A stretch of 7,883 bases of DNA, taken from the NCBI GenBank assembly GCA_003477045.1, contig DMTS01000019.1:1-7883 (forward strand), written 5' to 3'. The translations under genes and the position numbers were made by a program. Positions 1 to 6,056 of this stretch are shown here, piece by piece. How positions within the stretch are numbered: position 1 is the first letter of the stretch; each line of letters begins with the position of its first letter. The notes beneath the pieces are model-generated. The model was given only the letters and a program-made list of their open reading frames with translations. It did no database searches and was not told the origin of the DNA. The DNA comes from Candidatus Delongbacteria bacterium. Its GTDB lineage: Bacteria; UBA4055.

Positions 1-309
1 ACTTTCGGAATGATATCGGTCGTTCTGACGATCTTATCTCTTACTGAAATTTTTTTTCCTTTTAAATATTCCCTTTTTGATAAAGGGATCATAGTTGACC
101 GTTTTTTTTATAAAGTTAAGCATGAATATTCTTATTATAAAAAAGTCCTGAATGACAAGAACGGAATTTTCCTTTCCCCTTTCCGGTACGATACCAGACT
201 CGAATCCTTTAGAGGCATCCTTCTTAGAATTCCCAAAGACAAAAAAGACGAAGTCATAGCGTTTTTAAAGGAAAAGATCGAGATCACTGAAGAAAAAAAG
301 GCGGAATAA
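1..309 (+). CDS. Small membrane protein with PH-like C-terminal region, 5' truncated by window edge
   Basis: The reading frame is open from base 1, so the ATG at 10 is probably internal and the gene begins outside the window. The visible 102 residues start with a hydrophobic stretch (about residues 3-22, ending in FFPFKY), consistent with the last membrane segment. A compact basic/aromatic region follows, with the pattern LFDKGIIVDRFF, then LSPF, then RLESFRGILLR, and a charged C-terminal helix (KDEVIAFLKEKI). From memory, the LSPF...RLxxFRG arrangement recalls small uncharacterised two-TM proteins with a PH-like (bPH) fold. That assignment is an inference. It is the only plus-strand gene in the window and is convergent with pckA. 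Its stop codon lies inside the loop of the shared terminator hairpin. The biochemical function is unknown. Confidence 0.7.
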   Translation, partial: TFGMISVVLTILSLTEIFFPFKYSLFDKGIIVDRFFYKVKHEYSYYKKVLNDKNGIFLSPFRYDTRLESFRGILLRIPKDKKDEVIAFLKEKIEITEEKKAE

Positions 310-321
310 ACCGCCTTTTTT
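294..321. terminator. Bidirectional rho-independent terminator between convergent genes
   Basis: A run of six A, then GGCGG, a six-base loop AATAAA, CCGCC and six T form a perfect 11-bp stem. The hairpin is symmetric: on either strand a GC-rich stem is followed by a U-tract. It lies between the convergent small membrane protein (stop 307-309, inside the loop) and pckA (stop at 344), so it can end transcription from both sides. Confidence 0.9.
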
Positions 322-343
322 GATACACATTAATAACATATTC

Positions 344-1933
344 TTACAGCTGCGGCCCTGATTTTATAAGCGCTTTCGCAGCTTTATTATCGCAGTACTG
401 TTCGAAGTTTTTGATATACTTCGCAGCCAGTGATTTAGACTTTTCTTCCCATTCGCCTTTCTTTTTATAAGTATCTCTCGGATCAAGTAATCCCTCAGAC
501 ACATTCTTCAGCTTGACCGGTACCGTAAGGTTCAGGATCGGGATATGTTTAGTTTTAGCCTTATTTATTGATCCATCAATTATTGCGTCGATTATCGCGC
601 GCGTATCCTTTATAGATATACGCTTTCCGGTGCCGTTCCAGCCTGTATTGACCAGATATGCCGTTGCTCCGTGCTCATCCATCTTTTTCACAAGAGTTTT
701 TGCATAAACTGTCGGATGAAGGCTTAAAAATGCCTCGCCGAAAGCCGGCGAGAATGAAGGAACAGGTTCGATTATGCCGAGTTCTGTACCTGCAAGCTTT
801 GAAGTATATCCGCACAGAAAGTGATACTGCGCCTGATCTCTGTCGAGAATTGATACCGGCGGAAGAACCCCGAATGCGTCGGCTGATAAGTATATCACCT
901 TTTTAGCATGTCCCGCTTTTGACGGCAGAACTATTTTTGTTATATGATAGATCGGATATGAAACTCTTGTATTTTCAGTTACGGAACCGTCAGAATAATC
1001 TACGGAACCGTTCTTTTTAACGGTCACATTTTCTAAAAGCGCGTCTCTTTTTATCGCTCTCCAGATATCAGGTTCGTTCTCTTCTTTAAGATTGATCGTT
1101 TTTGCGTAGCATCCGCCTTCATAATTGAACACGCCGTGATCATCCCAGCCGTGCTCATCATCGCCGATCAGATAGCGTTTCGGATCAGCTGAAAGAGTTG
1201 TCTTGCCTGTGCCTGAAAGTCCGAAGAATACAGCAACATCGCCTTTGTCTCCGACATTGGCGGAGCAGTGCATCGAAGCTAATCCTCTTAGCGGCAGATA
1301 ATAGTTCATCATTGAGAAAATGCCTTTTTTCATCTCGCCGCCGTACCAGGTTCCGCCTATGATCTGCATTTTTTCGGTCAGATTGAACAGCACGAACACT
1401 TCTGTGCGCAGCTTATGTTCTTTCCAGTTCGGATTAGTTGTCTTTGAAGCATTTATAGACACAAAATCCGGTTCGCCGTAGTTCTCAAGCTCATATTTCG
1501 ACGGCCTGATGAACATATTGGTAACAAAGTGAGCCTGCCATGCTACTTCAGTAATGAATCTTACTTTAAGTCTGGTGTCCGCATTCGTACCGCAGAATGT
1601 ATCAACGACATATAGTGTTTTACCTGAAAGCTGTTTCTGAGCTACGCCTTTCAGCTCTTTCCATATCTTTTCTGAAACAGGCTTGTTAATATTTCCATCC
1701 CACCATATCGTATCTTTGCTGGTTTTGTCCATAACGATATATCTGTCTTTGGGCGAACGGCCTGTAAATCTTCCCGTCATAACAGCTACCGCTCCTGTAT
1801 CCGTCACAACACCTTTTTCAAAACCTTCAAGTTTTTTATCTGTCTCGTGCTGAAACAGAACTTCGTAAGACGGGTTGTGAAATATTTTTTTCACGCCCGT
1901 GATGCCGTATTTTTTCAGATCAAGTTGAATCAT
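344..1933 (-). CDS. pckA: Phosphoenolpyruvate carboxykinase (ATP)
   Basis: This is a complete 529-residue ATP-type PEP carboxykinase (EC 4.1.1.49), the usual family length. It catalyses oxaloacetate + ATP to PEP + CO2 + ADP in the cytoplasm, at the gluconeogenic/anaplerotic node. Visible motifs follow the family order: TGRSPKDR with the substrate-binding Arg59; WYGGEMKKG at 196-204, with the metal-site lysine at 203; the metal-ligand His222; the P-loop GLSGTGKTT at 238-246; kinase-2 LIGDDEHGWDD with Asp259; and ENTRVSYPI with Arg323. No key residue is missing. The start is an ATG preceded by AGGCGGGA a few bases upstream. A 119-bp AT-rich gap separates it from the upstream amidase gene, so it may have its own promoter. 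Transcription ends at the shared hairpin at 294-321. Confidence 0.97.
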   Translation of the reverse strand: MIQLDLKKYGITGVKKIFHNPSYEVLFQHETDKKLEGFEKGVVTDTGAVAVMTGRFTGRSPKDRYIVMDKTSKDTIWWDGNINKPVSEKIWKELKGVAQKQLSGKTLYVVDTFCGTNADTRLKVRFITEVAWQAHFVTNMFIRPSKYELENYGEPDFVSINASKTTNPNWKEHKLRTEVFVLFNLTEKMQIIGGTWYGGEMKKGIFSMMNYYLPLRGLASMHCSANVGDKGDVAVFFGLSGTGKTTLSADPKRYLIGDDEHGWDDHGVFNYEGGCYAKTINLKEENEPDIWRAIKRDALLENVTVKKNGSVDYSDGSVTENTRVSYPIYHITKIVLPSKAGHAKKVIYLSADAFGVLPPVSILDRDQAQYHFLCGYTSKLAGTELGIIEPVPSFSPAFGEAFLSLHPTVYAKTLVKKMDEHGATAYLVNTGWNGTGKRISIKDTRAIIDAIIDGSINKAKTKHIPILNLTVPVKLKNVSEGLLDPRDTYKKKGEWEEKSKSLAAKYIKNFEQYCDNKAAKALIKSGPQL

Positions 1934-1983
1934 TTTTCCCGCCTATTTTAATTTTTACACCCGCAGCTTTTAAATTTAAAACA

Positions 1984-2022
1984 TTTGTTACCCAAAACAA
2001 AAAATATTTTATTCAATATTTT
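1984..2022. promoter_or_regulatory. AT-rich inverted repeats upstream of pckA (possible operator)
   Basis: The 119-bp gap between the amidase stop and the pckA start holds two adjacent inverted repeats: TTTGTT-6-AACAAA (1984-2001) and AAAATATT-6-AATATTTT (2001-2022). Neither has a GC-rich stem, so a terminator is unlikely. Their place 50-90 bp before the pckA ATG would suit a regulator site or promoter. Such AT-rich sequence gives chance palindromes easily, and I could not fix convincing -35/-10 boxes. Confidence 0.25.
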
Positions 2023-2052
2023 ATAACGTAAATTTGCTAAAATCCGAAAAAA

Positions 2053-2820
2053 CTAATACAGATCGCCCCGTCTGTCAGCTCTGCAGTCTATCATTTTACG
2101 GTATTGTTCAACCTGAGATAAATCGATATCGGTAGATTTGATCTCTTCTTCTGTTCCGCATCCAGAAACGATCAAGCCGTCGGGAGAGATCACCATCGAA
2201 TTTCCGCCGTAATCGGGATGCTCGTCTCTGCCGTTAGCTCTGTTGACAAGCACGAAATAGCTCTGGCTTTCGATCGCTCTCGCATAAGCTAATTTGACCA
2301 TAGTATCTACCCTTTTAAAAGGCCACGATGCCGGAAGGATTATTAGATTCGCTCCTTTCAGCCACAGTTTTCTGAAACTTTCAGGAAACCTGAGATCGTA
2401 GCAGATATTCATACCGATATGCCAATCTTTATATCCGAATGTATGAAGTCCGTTCCCCTGATGAAATATTTTGTCCTCATCCATCAGCCTGAATAAATGG
2501 ATCTTGTCGTAAACCGACAGTACTTTGCCTTCTTCATCTATAAAAAATGCCCTGTTATATATTTTACCTTTATCTCTTACGGGTGTTGTAAAAACTACCG
2601 CAGTTGAAATTTCTTTAGCTATTCCGGAAAATTCCAGAACTACATCCTTCCACTTATCTGAGCAGTATTCCATATTATCCCTGTTATATCCCGGAATGAA
2701 CATTTCCGGAAGAACAGCAATCCCGCCGCCCTTAACATCTTTGAAAAGCTCCATTGCCTTTGAAAGATTCCCTTCAGTATTTTTTTCATCGACAGATATT
2801 TGTAAAAGATGGATTTTCAT
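2053..2820 (-). CDS. Carbon-nitrogen hydrolase, YafV/Nit2 omega-amidase-like
   Basis: This is a 255-residue nitrilase-superfamily amidohydrolase. The Glu-Lys-Cys triad is present: Glu39 in VLPEMF, Lys106 in YDKIHLFRL, and Cys140 in MNICYDLRFPE. The DKxHLFR(L/M)xDE signature, the CYDLRFP nucleophile elbow, the later WP and the RAIE-Q-Y segment match the omega-amidase (YafV/Nit2) branch. That branch deamidates 2-oxoglutaramate or 2-oxosuccinamate, repairing products of glutamine/asparagine transamination. Substrate choice is inferred, since related clades act on other amides. I chose the ATG at 2820, preceded by GGGGAGA. The frame extends 39 codons further upstream, but that extension is low-complexity, lacks the beta-strand expected at the family N-terminus and runs into a repeat-associated region. 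The next gene downstream is pckA; no functional link between the two is evident. Confidence 0.9.
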   Translation of the reverse strand: MKIHLLQISVDEKNTEGNLSKAMELFKDVKGGGIAVLPEMFIPGYNRDNMEYCSDKWKDVVLEFSGIAKEISTAVVFTTPVRDKGKIYNRAFFIDEEGKVLSVYDKIHLFRLMDEDKIFHQGNGLHTFGYKDWHIGMNICYDLRFPESFRKLWLKGANLIILPASWPFKRVDTMVKLAYARAIESQSYFVLVNRANGRDEHPDYGGNSMVISPDGLIVSGCGTEEEIKSTDIDLSQVEQYRKMIDCRADRRGDLY

Positions 2821-2884
2821 ATTCTCCCCGCATAAAATGTATTTTAAATATAATCTTTTTGAGTTTAAAATGAAAATAAATAAT

Positions 2885-2947
2885 TTATTTTGGAACTTTA
2901 CAATATTTGGAAATGTATAAGAGTAGTAACAAGACAAACTTCTTCAT
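2885..2947 (-). pseudogene. 20-codon signal-peptide-like ORF behind a very strong RBS (vestigial gene start)
   Basis: Directly after hairpin copy 1, a 14-base AGG/GGA-repeat Shine-Dalgarno tract leads into an ATG. It encodes MKKFVLLLLLYISKYCKVPK followed by TAA. The first ten residues look like the n- and h-regions of a signal peptide, but the frame stops before any mature domain. The likeliest reading is the surviving 5' end of a secreted-protein gene whose body is lost, or a small hydrophobic peptide. It precedes the amidase ATG by 64 bp and could act as a leader. Translation is suggested only by the RBS. Confidence 0.35.
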
Positions 2948-2949
2948 TA

Positions 2950-2963
2950 CTCCTCCTCCTCCT
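2950..2963 (-). promoter_or_regulatory. Repeat-type Shine-Dalgarno tract (AGG/GGA repeated four times)
   Basis: Read on the minus strand this is AGGAGGAGGAGGAG, then TA and the ATG of the 20-codon ORF. It can pair with anti-SD in several registers. The matching tract before the ParD-like gene (6207-6217) is one triplet shorter, as expected from slippage in a trinucleotide repeat. Confidence 0.6.
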
Positions 2964-2967
2964 AAAT

Positions 2968-2992
2968 TAAGCCCCTGAACTTCAGGGGCTTA
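2968..2992. repeat. Island hairpin repeat, copy 1
   Basis: TAAGCCCCTGAA, a central C, then TTCAGGGGCTTA form a perfect 12-bp palindrome around one base. It lies 42 bp after the stop of secreted protein B. The hairpin and its flanks (AAATTAAGCC... and ...CTTAGTGT...ATATATG) recur at 6580-6604 in the same orientation, with one substitution in the stem. On the minus strand it is followed by AATTTAGGAGG rather than a U-tract, so it is not a standard terminator. Confidence 0.85.
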
Positions 2993-3034
2993 GTGTTTAT
3001 ATATGCTTTTTTGTATTTGAAATTAAAACAAAAA

Positions 3035-4288
3035 TCACCTGATCCCTGACTTTCCTTCCCTAACCTCGCTTCCGCCCCATTCAACTACGGTGTAGCCTTT
3101 ACGATGCTTTGGAACAAGCTTCTGTTCTTTAATTTCAACGGGTTTATCAAGACCCTTGAAAACCATAAAAACACGAATAATTGTTTCAGGTTCGGGAGTA
3201 ATTGTAAGCTTTGCAAGTTCTTCATATTCTTTTGTGGAAAAATGAATAAGATTGTAAGGATTTTTCTCAAGTTCAGGCAACCAGAAAATGATAAATTCAT
3301 TGGCTTCCTTATAGTTCAGACCAAGTGTTTTCAGACTTTTTTCGAGAAATTCTGCTGCGTCCTCTTTTTTCACAATAAAACCTTCATTCAAAGTAAAACC
3401 CTTCTCGTCAACTCCTTCCCAAAACAGAGAATAGTACATCCTGCCGGCTTTATCGGTTAAAGTACCGTCAGGTTTTGCAGTAACTGTCCATCCGCCCTCA
3501 GGATATTTCGGATAAGTTGCTGTGAAAGTCCCCTTGTAATCAAGCTTAACATTCACTTTGGTTTCTTTTTCGGGGTAGATATAGATGATTGGTTTTTCTA
3601 AATTAATTTTCATTAACTTTATTTTCAAATTAACCGTAACTATTGAATCTTGTCTAATTTCAATATCTTTAACTTCGCGAGGTGAATACCCGATAAATTC
3701 CGCCCGGATAGTGTATTTTCCGGTTCGGACTCCTGAGATTAAATAGTTCCCATTTTCATCTGCTTCAGCCCCCCAAGATGTGCCTATTACTACGATGTTC
3801 GCACCGGGTAAAGGGTTATTGTTTTCATCAAGGACTGATCCTTTCAAAGAACCCTCTAAAGAAGTATCTTTTATCTTAGGTAGAATAAAATCTTGATATA
3901 GAATATACGCTGTGCGAATCTTAACATCTTTTACTACTTGGAATTGGTGTTTTGTAAAATAAGATTTTATAGAGTATGTTCCTTCCTTTATGCCGATTAT
4001 CCAATATTTCCCATCTTCATCTGTTTCTGCACCATAAGTAGTGCCTGAAATAGTTATTATTGCTTCTTTAATAGGATTGCCGTATTCATCTGTTACAGTT
4101 CCACACAAAAAACCATTTTTATCATTATTATTTCGAAATTTGTAATTAACGTTTTCGCATTGAATTGTATCTTTTGTATTTTTGATTGTTTCATAATTTA
4201 CCGAATCGTCCTTAACTTCCTGCCCGAAGGTAAGTGAAAAGATCATAATGAGTAAAAGTGCGGATATTTTTTTGCTGATGGGATTCAT
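3035..4288 (-). CDS. Secreted protein B: two carboxypeptidase-regulatory-like domains plus C-terminal domain of unknown function
   Basis: This is a 417-residue exported protein. Residues 1-23 are a signal peptide (basic start, ISALLLIMIFSLTF core, FGQ end) with no lipobox. A polar linker leads to two CarboxypepD_reg-like beta-sandwich modules, at about 59-137 and 146-225. Both have the G-x-V-x-D-x-x-x-x-P pattern, a GAE-x-DE-x-G-x-Y turn and an I-x-G-V/I-x-x-G-x-Y segment. Residues 232-406 form a domain of unknown function (KPIIYIYPE...VVEWGG), shared almost unchanged with protein A. I recall this domain in secreted proteins of other bacteria but know no activity for it. The start is odd: the ATG lies in an ATGA overlap with the vapC stop, and its AAGGTG Shine-Dalgarno is inside the vapC coding sequence. 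This makes B the third gene of the vapBC transcript. Hairpin copy 1 follows the stop. Confidence 0.85.
   Translation of the reverse strand: MNPISKKISALLLIMIFSLTFGQEVKDDSVNYETIKNTKDTIQCENVNYKFRNNNDKNGFLCGTVTDEYGNPIKEAIITISGTTYGAETDEDGKYWIIGIKEGTYSIKSYFTKHQFQVVKDVKIRTAYILYQDFILPKIKDTSLEGSLKGSVLDENNNPLPGANIVVIGTSWGAEADENGNYLISGVRTGKYTIRAEFIGYSPREVKDIEIRQDSIVTVNLKIKLMKINLEKPIIYIYPEKETKVNVKLDYKGTFTATYPKYPEGGWTVTAKPDGTLTDKAGRMYYSLFWEGVDEKGFTLNEGFIVKKEDAAEFLEKSLKTLGLNYKEANEFIIFWLPELEKNPYNLIHFSTKEYEELAKLTITPEPETIIRVFMVFKGLDKPVEIKEQKLVPKHRKGYTVVEWGGSEVREGKSGIR
3071..3595 (-). repeat. 525-bp direct repeat, copy B (C-terminal domain of secreted protein B)
   Basis: It aligns without gaps to 4948-5472 at a constant offset of 1877 bp. 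The match is uneven. Bases 3162-3238 are identical to 5039-5115, and 3162-3271 differs at one position (3239). Towards the 5' end of the domain, differences occur every few bases, many of them at third codon positions. Confidence 0.9.
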
Positions 4289-4665
4289 TTAAACACCTTA
4301 ATGTTTATTATCGGTGCTATCTTCTCAAAATGATTATCTAAAGTGAATATACCGCAGTCGTTCTGGAGAGCGTTCTGAGCTATGATCAGATCAGGGATAC
4401 CGATGCCATTAATTCCATTTTTGAGACATCGTGTCTGAAAGTCAATGATCTGCTCCCAGTCTATTTTCATTTCATTTTTTAAAATTTCTGACAAAAGGCT
4501 TATGATTTTATTCTGCTTCTTGACCTTTAAATAAGGTATCAGTTCTGTAAGAATAAGGTCATTAGTTACAACCATGTTTTCATCAATCAGAAGATCAAGT
4601 TTTCCGGAACTTTTTCCATCCCTGAAATAATCTATCCATACAGATGTGTCAACTAAGACTTTCAA
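4285..4665 (-). CDS. vapC: VapC-family PIN-domain toxin (putative ribonuclease)
   Basis: This is a 126-residue PIN-domain protein, normal VapC length. The acidic residues expected to bind Mg2+ are all present: Asp6 in LVDTSVWIDYF, Glu41 in LTELIP, Asp92 in GIPDLIIA and Asp110 in TLDNHF. VapC toxins are endoribonucleases, often cutting initiator tRNA or rRNA, and are held inactive by VapB. The start is TTG: the next Met is residue 31, beyond the catalytic Asp6. The TTG overlaps the vapB stop as TTGA, with AAGG a short distance upstream, typical antitoxin-toxin coupling. The stop overlaps the ATG of secreted protein B in the same way. The toxin looks intact. The RNA target cannot be read from the sequence. 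Confidence 0.93.
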   Translation of the reverse strand: MKVLVDTSVWIDYFRDGKSSGKLDLLIDENMVVTNDLILTELIPYLKVKKQNKIISLLSEILKNEMKIDWEQIIDFQTRCLKNGINGIGIPDLIIAQNALQNDCGIFTLDNHFEKIAPIINIKVFK

Positions 4666-4856
4666 GTTCTTGACCTTAAGTGATCAAGGTCAATATCAAG
4701 GTCTATCTTACCTTTAAAATTCTTTAGTCCGGCGATCTTATTTTTTCTGATCAGTTCTTCGAGTGCAGTAATTATAACCATAGTTTTTGTTTTGATGTGA
4801 GTTGTTTCCATAGCTTCAACGAGAAGATCTTCCGGCAAATCAAGTGTTGTTCTCAT
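4662..4856 (-). CDS. vapB: VapB-family antitoxin
   Basis: This is a 64-residue antitoxin. The N-terminal strand MRTTLDLPEDLL, then HIKTKTMVIITALEELIRK, is the ribbon-helix-helix pattern of VapB (PF09957 type), where the RTTLDL strand contacts DNA as a dimer. The C-terminal tail (NFKGKIDLDIDLDHLRSRT) is the toxin-wrapping segment, which normally occupies the VapC active site. I chose the ATG at 4856, five bases after a perfect AGGAGG. The in-frame GTG two codons upstream is too close to that site. The stop overlaps the vapC TTG. It should repress its own promoter, which carries two identical palindromes (4869-4905). Confidence 0.92.
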   Translation of the reverse strand: MRTTLDLPEDLLVEAMETTHIKTKTMVIITALEELIRKNKIAGLKNFKGKIDLDIDLDHLRSRT

Positions 4857-4868
4857 TTTCACCTCCTA

Positions 4869-4905
4869 TATGCATATATATAATAAATTATGCATACAAA
4901 GTCAA
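4869..4905 (-). promoter_or_regulatory. vapBC promoter with paired TATGCATA operator palindromes
   Basis: On the minus strand: -35 TTGACT (4905-4900), a 17-bp spacer, -10 TATATA (4882-4877), then AGGAGG (4867-4862) and the vapB ATG. The 8-bp palindrome TATGCATA occurs twice, at 4889-4896 inside the spacer and at 4869-4876 just after the -10. Their centres are 20 bp apart, about two helical turns. This fits two ribbon-helix-helix dimers bound on one DNA face and blocking polymerase. The control region fills nearly the whole 52-bp gap after secreted gene A. Confidence 0.7.
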
Positions 4906-4908
4906 GTA

Positions 4909-5982
4909 TTATTTTACTGCAGTCCTCGAACCGGATTTAATTTCAGTCCCGCCCCATTCGACCACGGTGTAACCTTTACGGTCTTTCGGAACAAGCTTCT
5001 GTTCTTTAATTTCAACTGGTTTATCGAGACCTTGGAAGACCATAAAAACACGAATAATTGTTTCAGGTTCGGGAGTAATTGTAAGCTTTGCAAGTTCTTC
5101 ATATTCTTTTGTGGAGAAATGAATAAGATTGTAAGGATTTTTCTCAAGCTCAGGCAGCCAGAAAATAATAAATTCATTGGCTTCCTTGTAATTTAGCCCG
5201 AGTGTTTTCAGGCTTTTTTCGAGAAACTCGACAGAGTTCTCTCTCTTCATAACAAAACCTTCATCAATAGTAAAAACTTTATCAGTTTCACCTTCCCAGA
5301 AAAGCGAATAATATTCTTTTCCGCTTTTGTCTTTGAGTGTACCGTCAGGTTTTGCGGTTACAGTCCATCCGTTCTCAGGATATTTCGGATAAGTAGCCGT
5401 GAAAGTTCCTTTGTAATCAAGCTTTACATTAACTTCGGACTCTTTTTCGGGATAGATGTAGATGATGGGTTTGCGAGTTTTATAATAATATTTCGAATTT
5501 GAATTAATCGAGAATTTAACTAAAATACCATCTATGAATGTATCAACATATACAGATCTTTCATTAACACTTATCACTTTACCTTTATATTCACTGCCTA
5601 TTTTAAAATTATCGGATGCTTTGCTTGAATCAATTATCGCTTCTTCAGTAATTATTCCTATTGCTAATGAATCTCCTTCGCGAATTTCAAAGGTCTTGCC
5701 GTCAATCTTAAATCTTGCTTTATTATTGAAAAAGAAAGAATATGATATCTTGTTTTTATCATACAATTTTAAACCCTTTGGCATAACGGGATGAGAAAGT
5801 GCAGTTTCAAAATTACGATTTTTTCCTGATCTCGGTTTTCGATAATTTTGATTAACTTTTCTATCGGTAGTTGAATTTTTTTCTTTATCAATTTTAACTG
5901 TATCGTCCTTCGCTTCCTGCCCGAAGCATAATGAAAAGGTCAAAATGATCAATACTGCTGATATTTTACTTAGGATTTTCAT
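4909..5982 (-). CDS. Secreted protein A: unknown middle region plus the same C-terminal domain as protein B
   Basis: This is a 357-residue exported protein. Residues 1-22 form a signal peptide (SKISAVLIILTFSLCFGQ) closely resembling that of protein B, and the following EAKDDTV matches EVKDDSV there. Residues 30-65 are polar linker. Residues 68-168 are a beta-rich region I do not recognise (FKIDGKTFEIREGDSLAIG, then EYKGKVISVNERSVYVDTFI). Residues 171-345 are the KPIIYIYPE...VVEWGG domain shared with B. Within 252-345 only two of 94 residues differ between the paralogs. I chose the ATG at 5982, preceded by GAGG at six bases. An ATG four codons upstream has no Shine-Dalgarno. The function is unknown. 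The middle module has been replaced relative to B, so the pair looks like a shared secretion/C-terminal scaffold with exchangeable central domains. Confidence 0.85.
   Translation of the reverse strand: MKILSKISAVLIILTFSLCFGQEAKDDTVKIDKEKNSTTDRKVNQNYRKPRSGKNRNFETALSHPVMPKGLKLYDKNKISYSFFFNNKARFKIDGKTFEIREGDSLAIGIITEEAIIDSSKASDNFKIGSEYKGKVISVNERSVYVDTFIDGILVKFSINSNSKYYYKTRKPIIYIYPEKESEVNVKLDYKGTFTATYPKYPENGWTVTAKPDGTLKDKSGKEYYSLFWEGETDKVFTIDEGFVMKRENSVEFLEKSLKTLGLNYKEANEFIIFWLPELEKNPYNLIHFSTKEYEELAKLTITPEPETIIRVFMVFQGLDKPVEIKEQKLVPKDRKGYTVVEWGGTEIKSGSRTAVK
4948..5472 (-). repeat. 525-bp direct repeat, copy A (C-terminal domain of secreted protein A)
   Basis: This is the partner of 3071-3595 in the same orientation and reading frame. 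The two copies flank vapB, vapC and the 5' part of gene B. Homologous recombination between them would delete 1877 bp including vapBC and leave one hybrid secreted gene. Confidence 0.9.
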
Positions 5983-5990
5983 TAAATGCC

Positions 5991-6056
5991 TCATGAATTT
6001 TTCATGTACGATTTGAGGTCACGGTAATAATTTTCATTGAGTGTTTCCGAACTCAT
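5991..6056 (-). pseudogene. 21-codon ORF overlapping the end of the ParD-like gene (possible toxin stub)
   Basis: The ATG at 6056 lies inside the last codons of the ParD-like gene in another frame. It encodes MSSETLNENYYRDLKSYMKNS, then TGA at 5991-5993 at the edge of gene A. The composition is protein-like and the overlap is where a toxin start would be expected. No good Shine-Dalgarno is visible and the peptide matches nothing I recognise. It could be the start of a lost partner gene or chance. Confidence 0.2.

Noticed and set aside
513..906. Plus-strand ORFs within pckA
   Set aside because: They are antisense shadows of a fully conserved PckA, with no recognisable motifs.
1984..2022. A defined regulon site for pckA
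   Set aside because: The inverted repeats are A/T-only or nearly so, and I cannot match them to a known regulator. They are kept as a low-confidence feature, not a finding.
2821..2937. 39-codon N-terminal extension of the omega-amidase frame
   Set aside because: The family starts at MKIHLLQIS, which has an ATG and a purine-rich RBS. The extension is low-complexity, has no RBS of its own and overlaps another short ORF.
2968..2992. Rho-independent terminator of secreted gene B
   Set aside because: The stem is strong, but on the minus strand it is followed by AATTTAGGAGG and an ATG, not a U-tract. Repetition at three sites favours a repeat family, although some attenuation is possible.
3085..5177. 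Overlapping ORFs in other frames of the two secreted-protein 3' ends, present in both paralogs
   Set aside because: They occur in both copies because the DNA is duplicated. Composition is skewed, there is no RBS, and the main frame has convincing signal peptides and domains.
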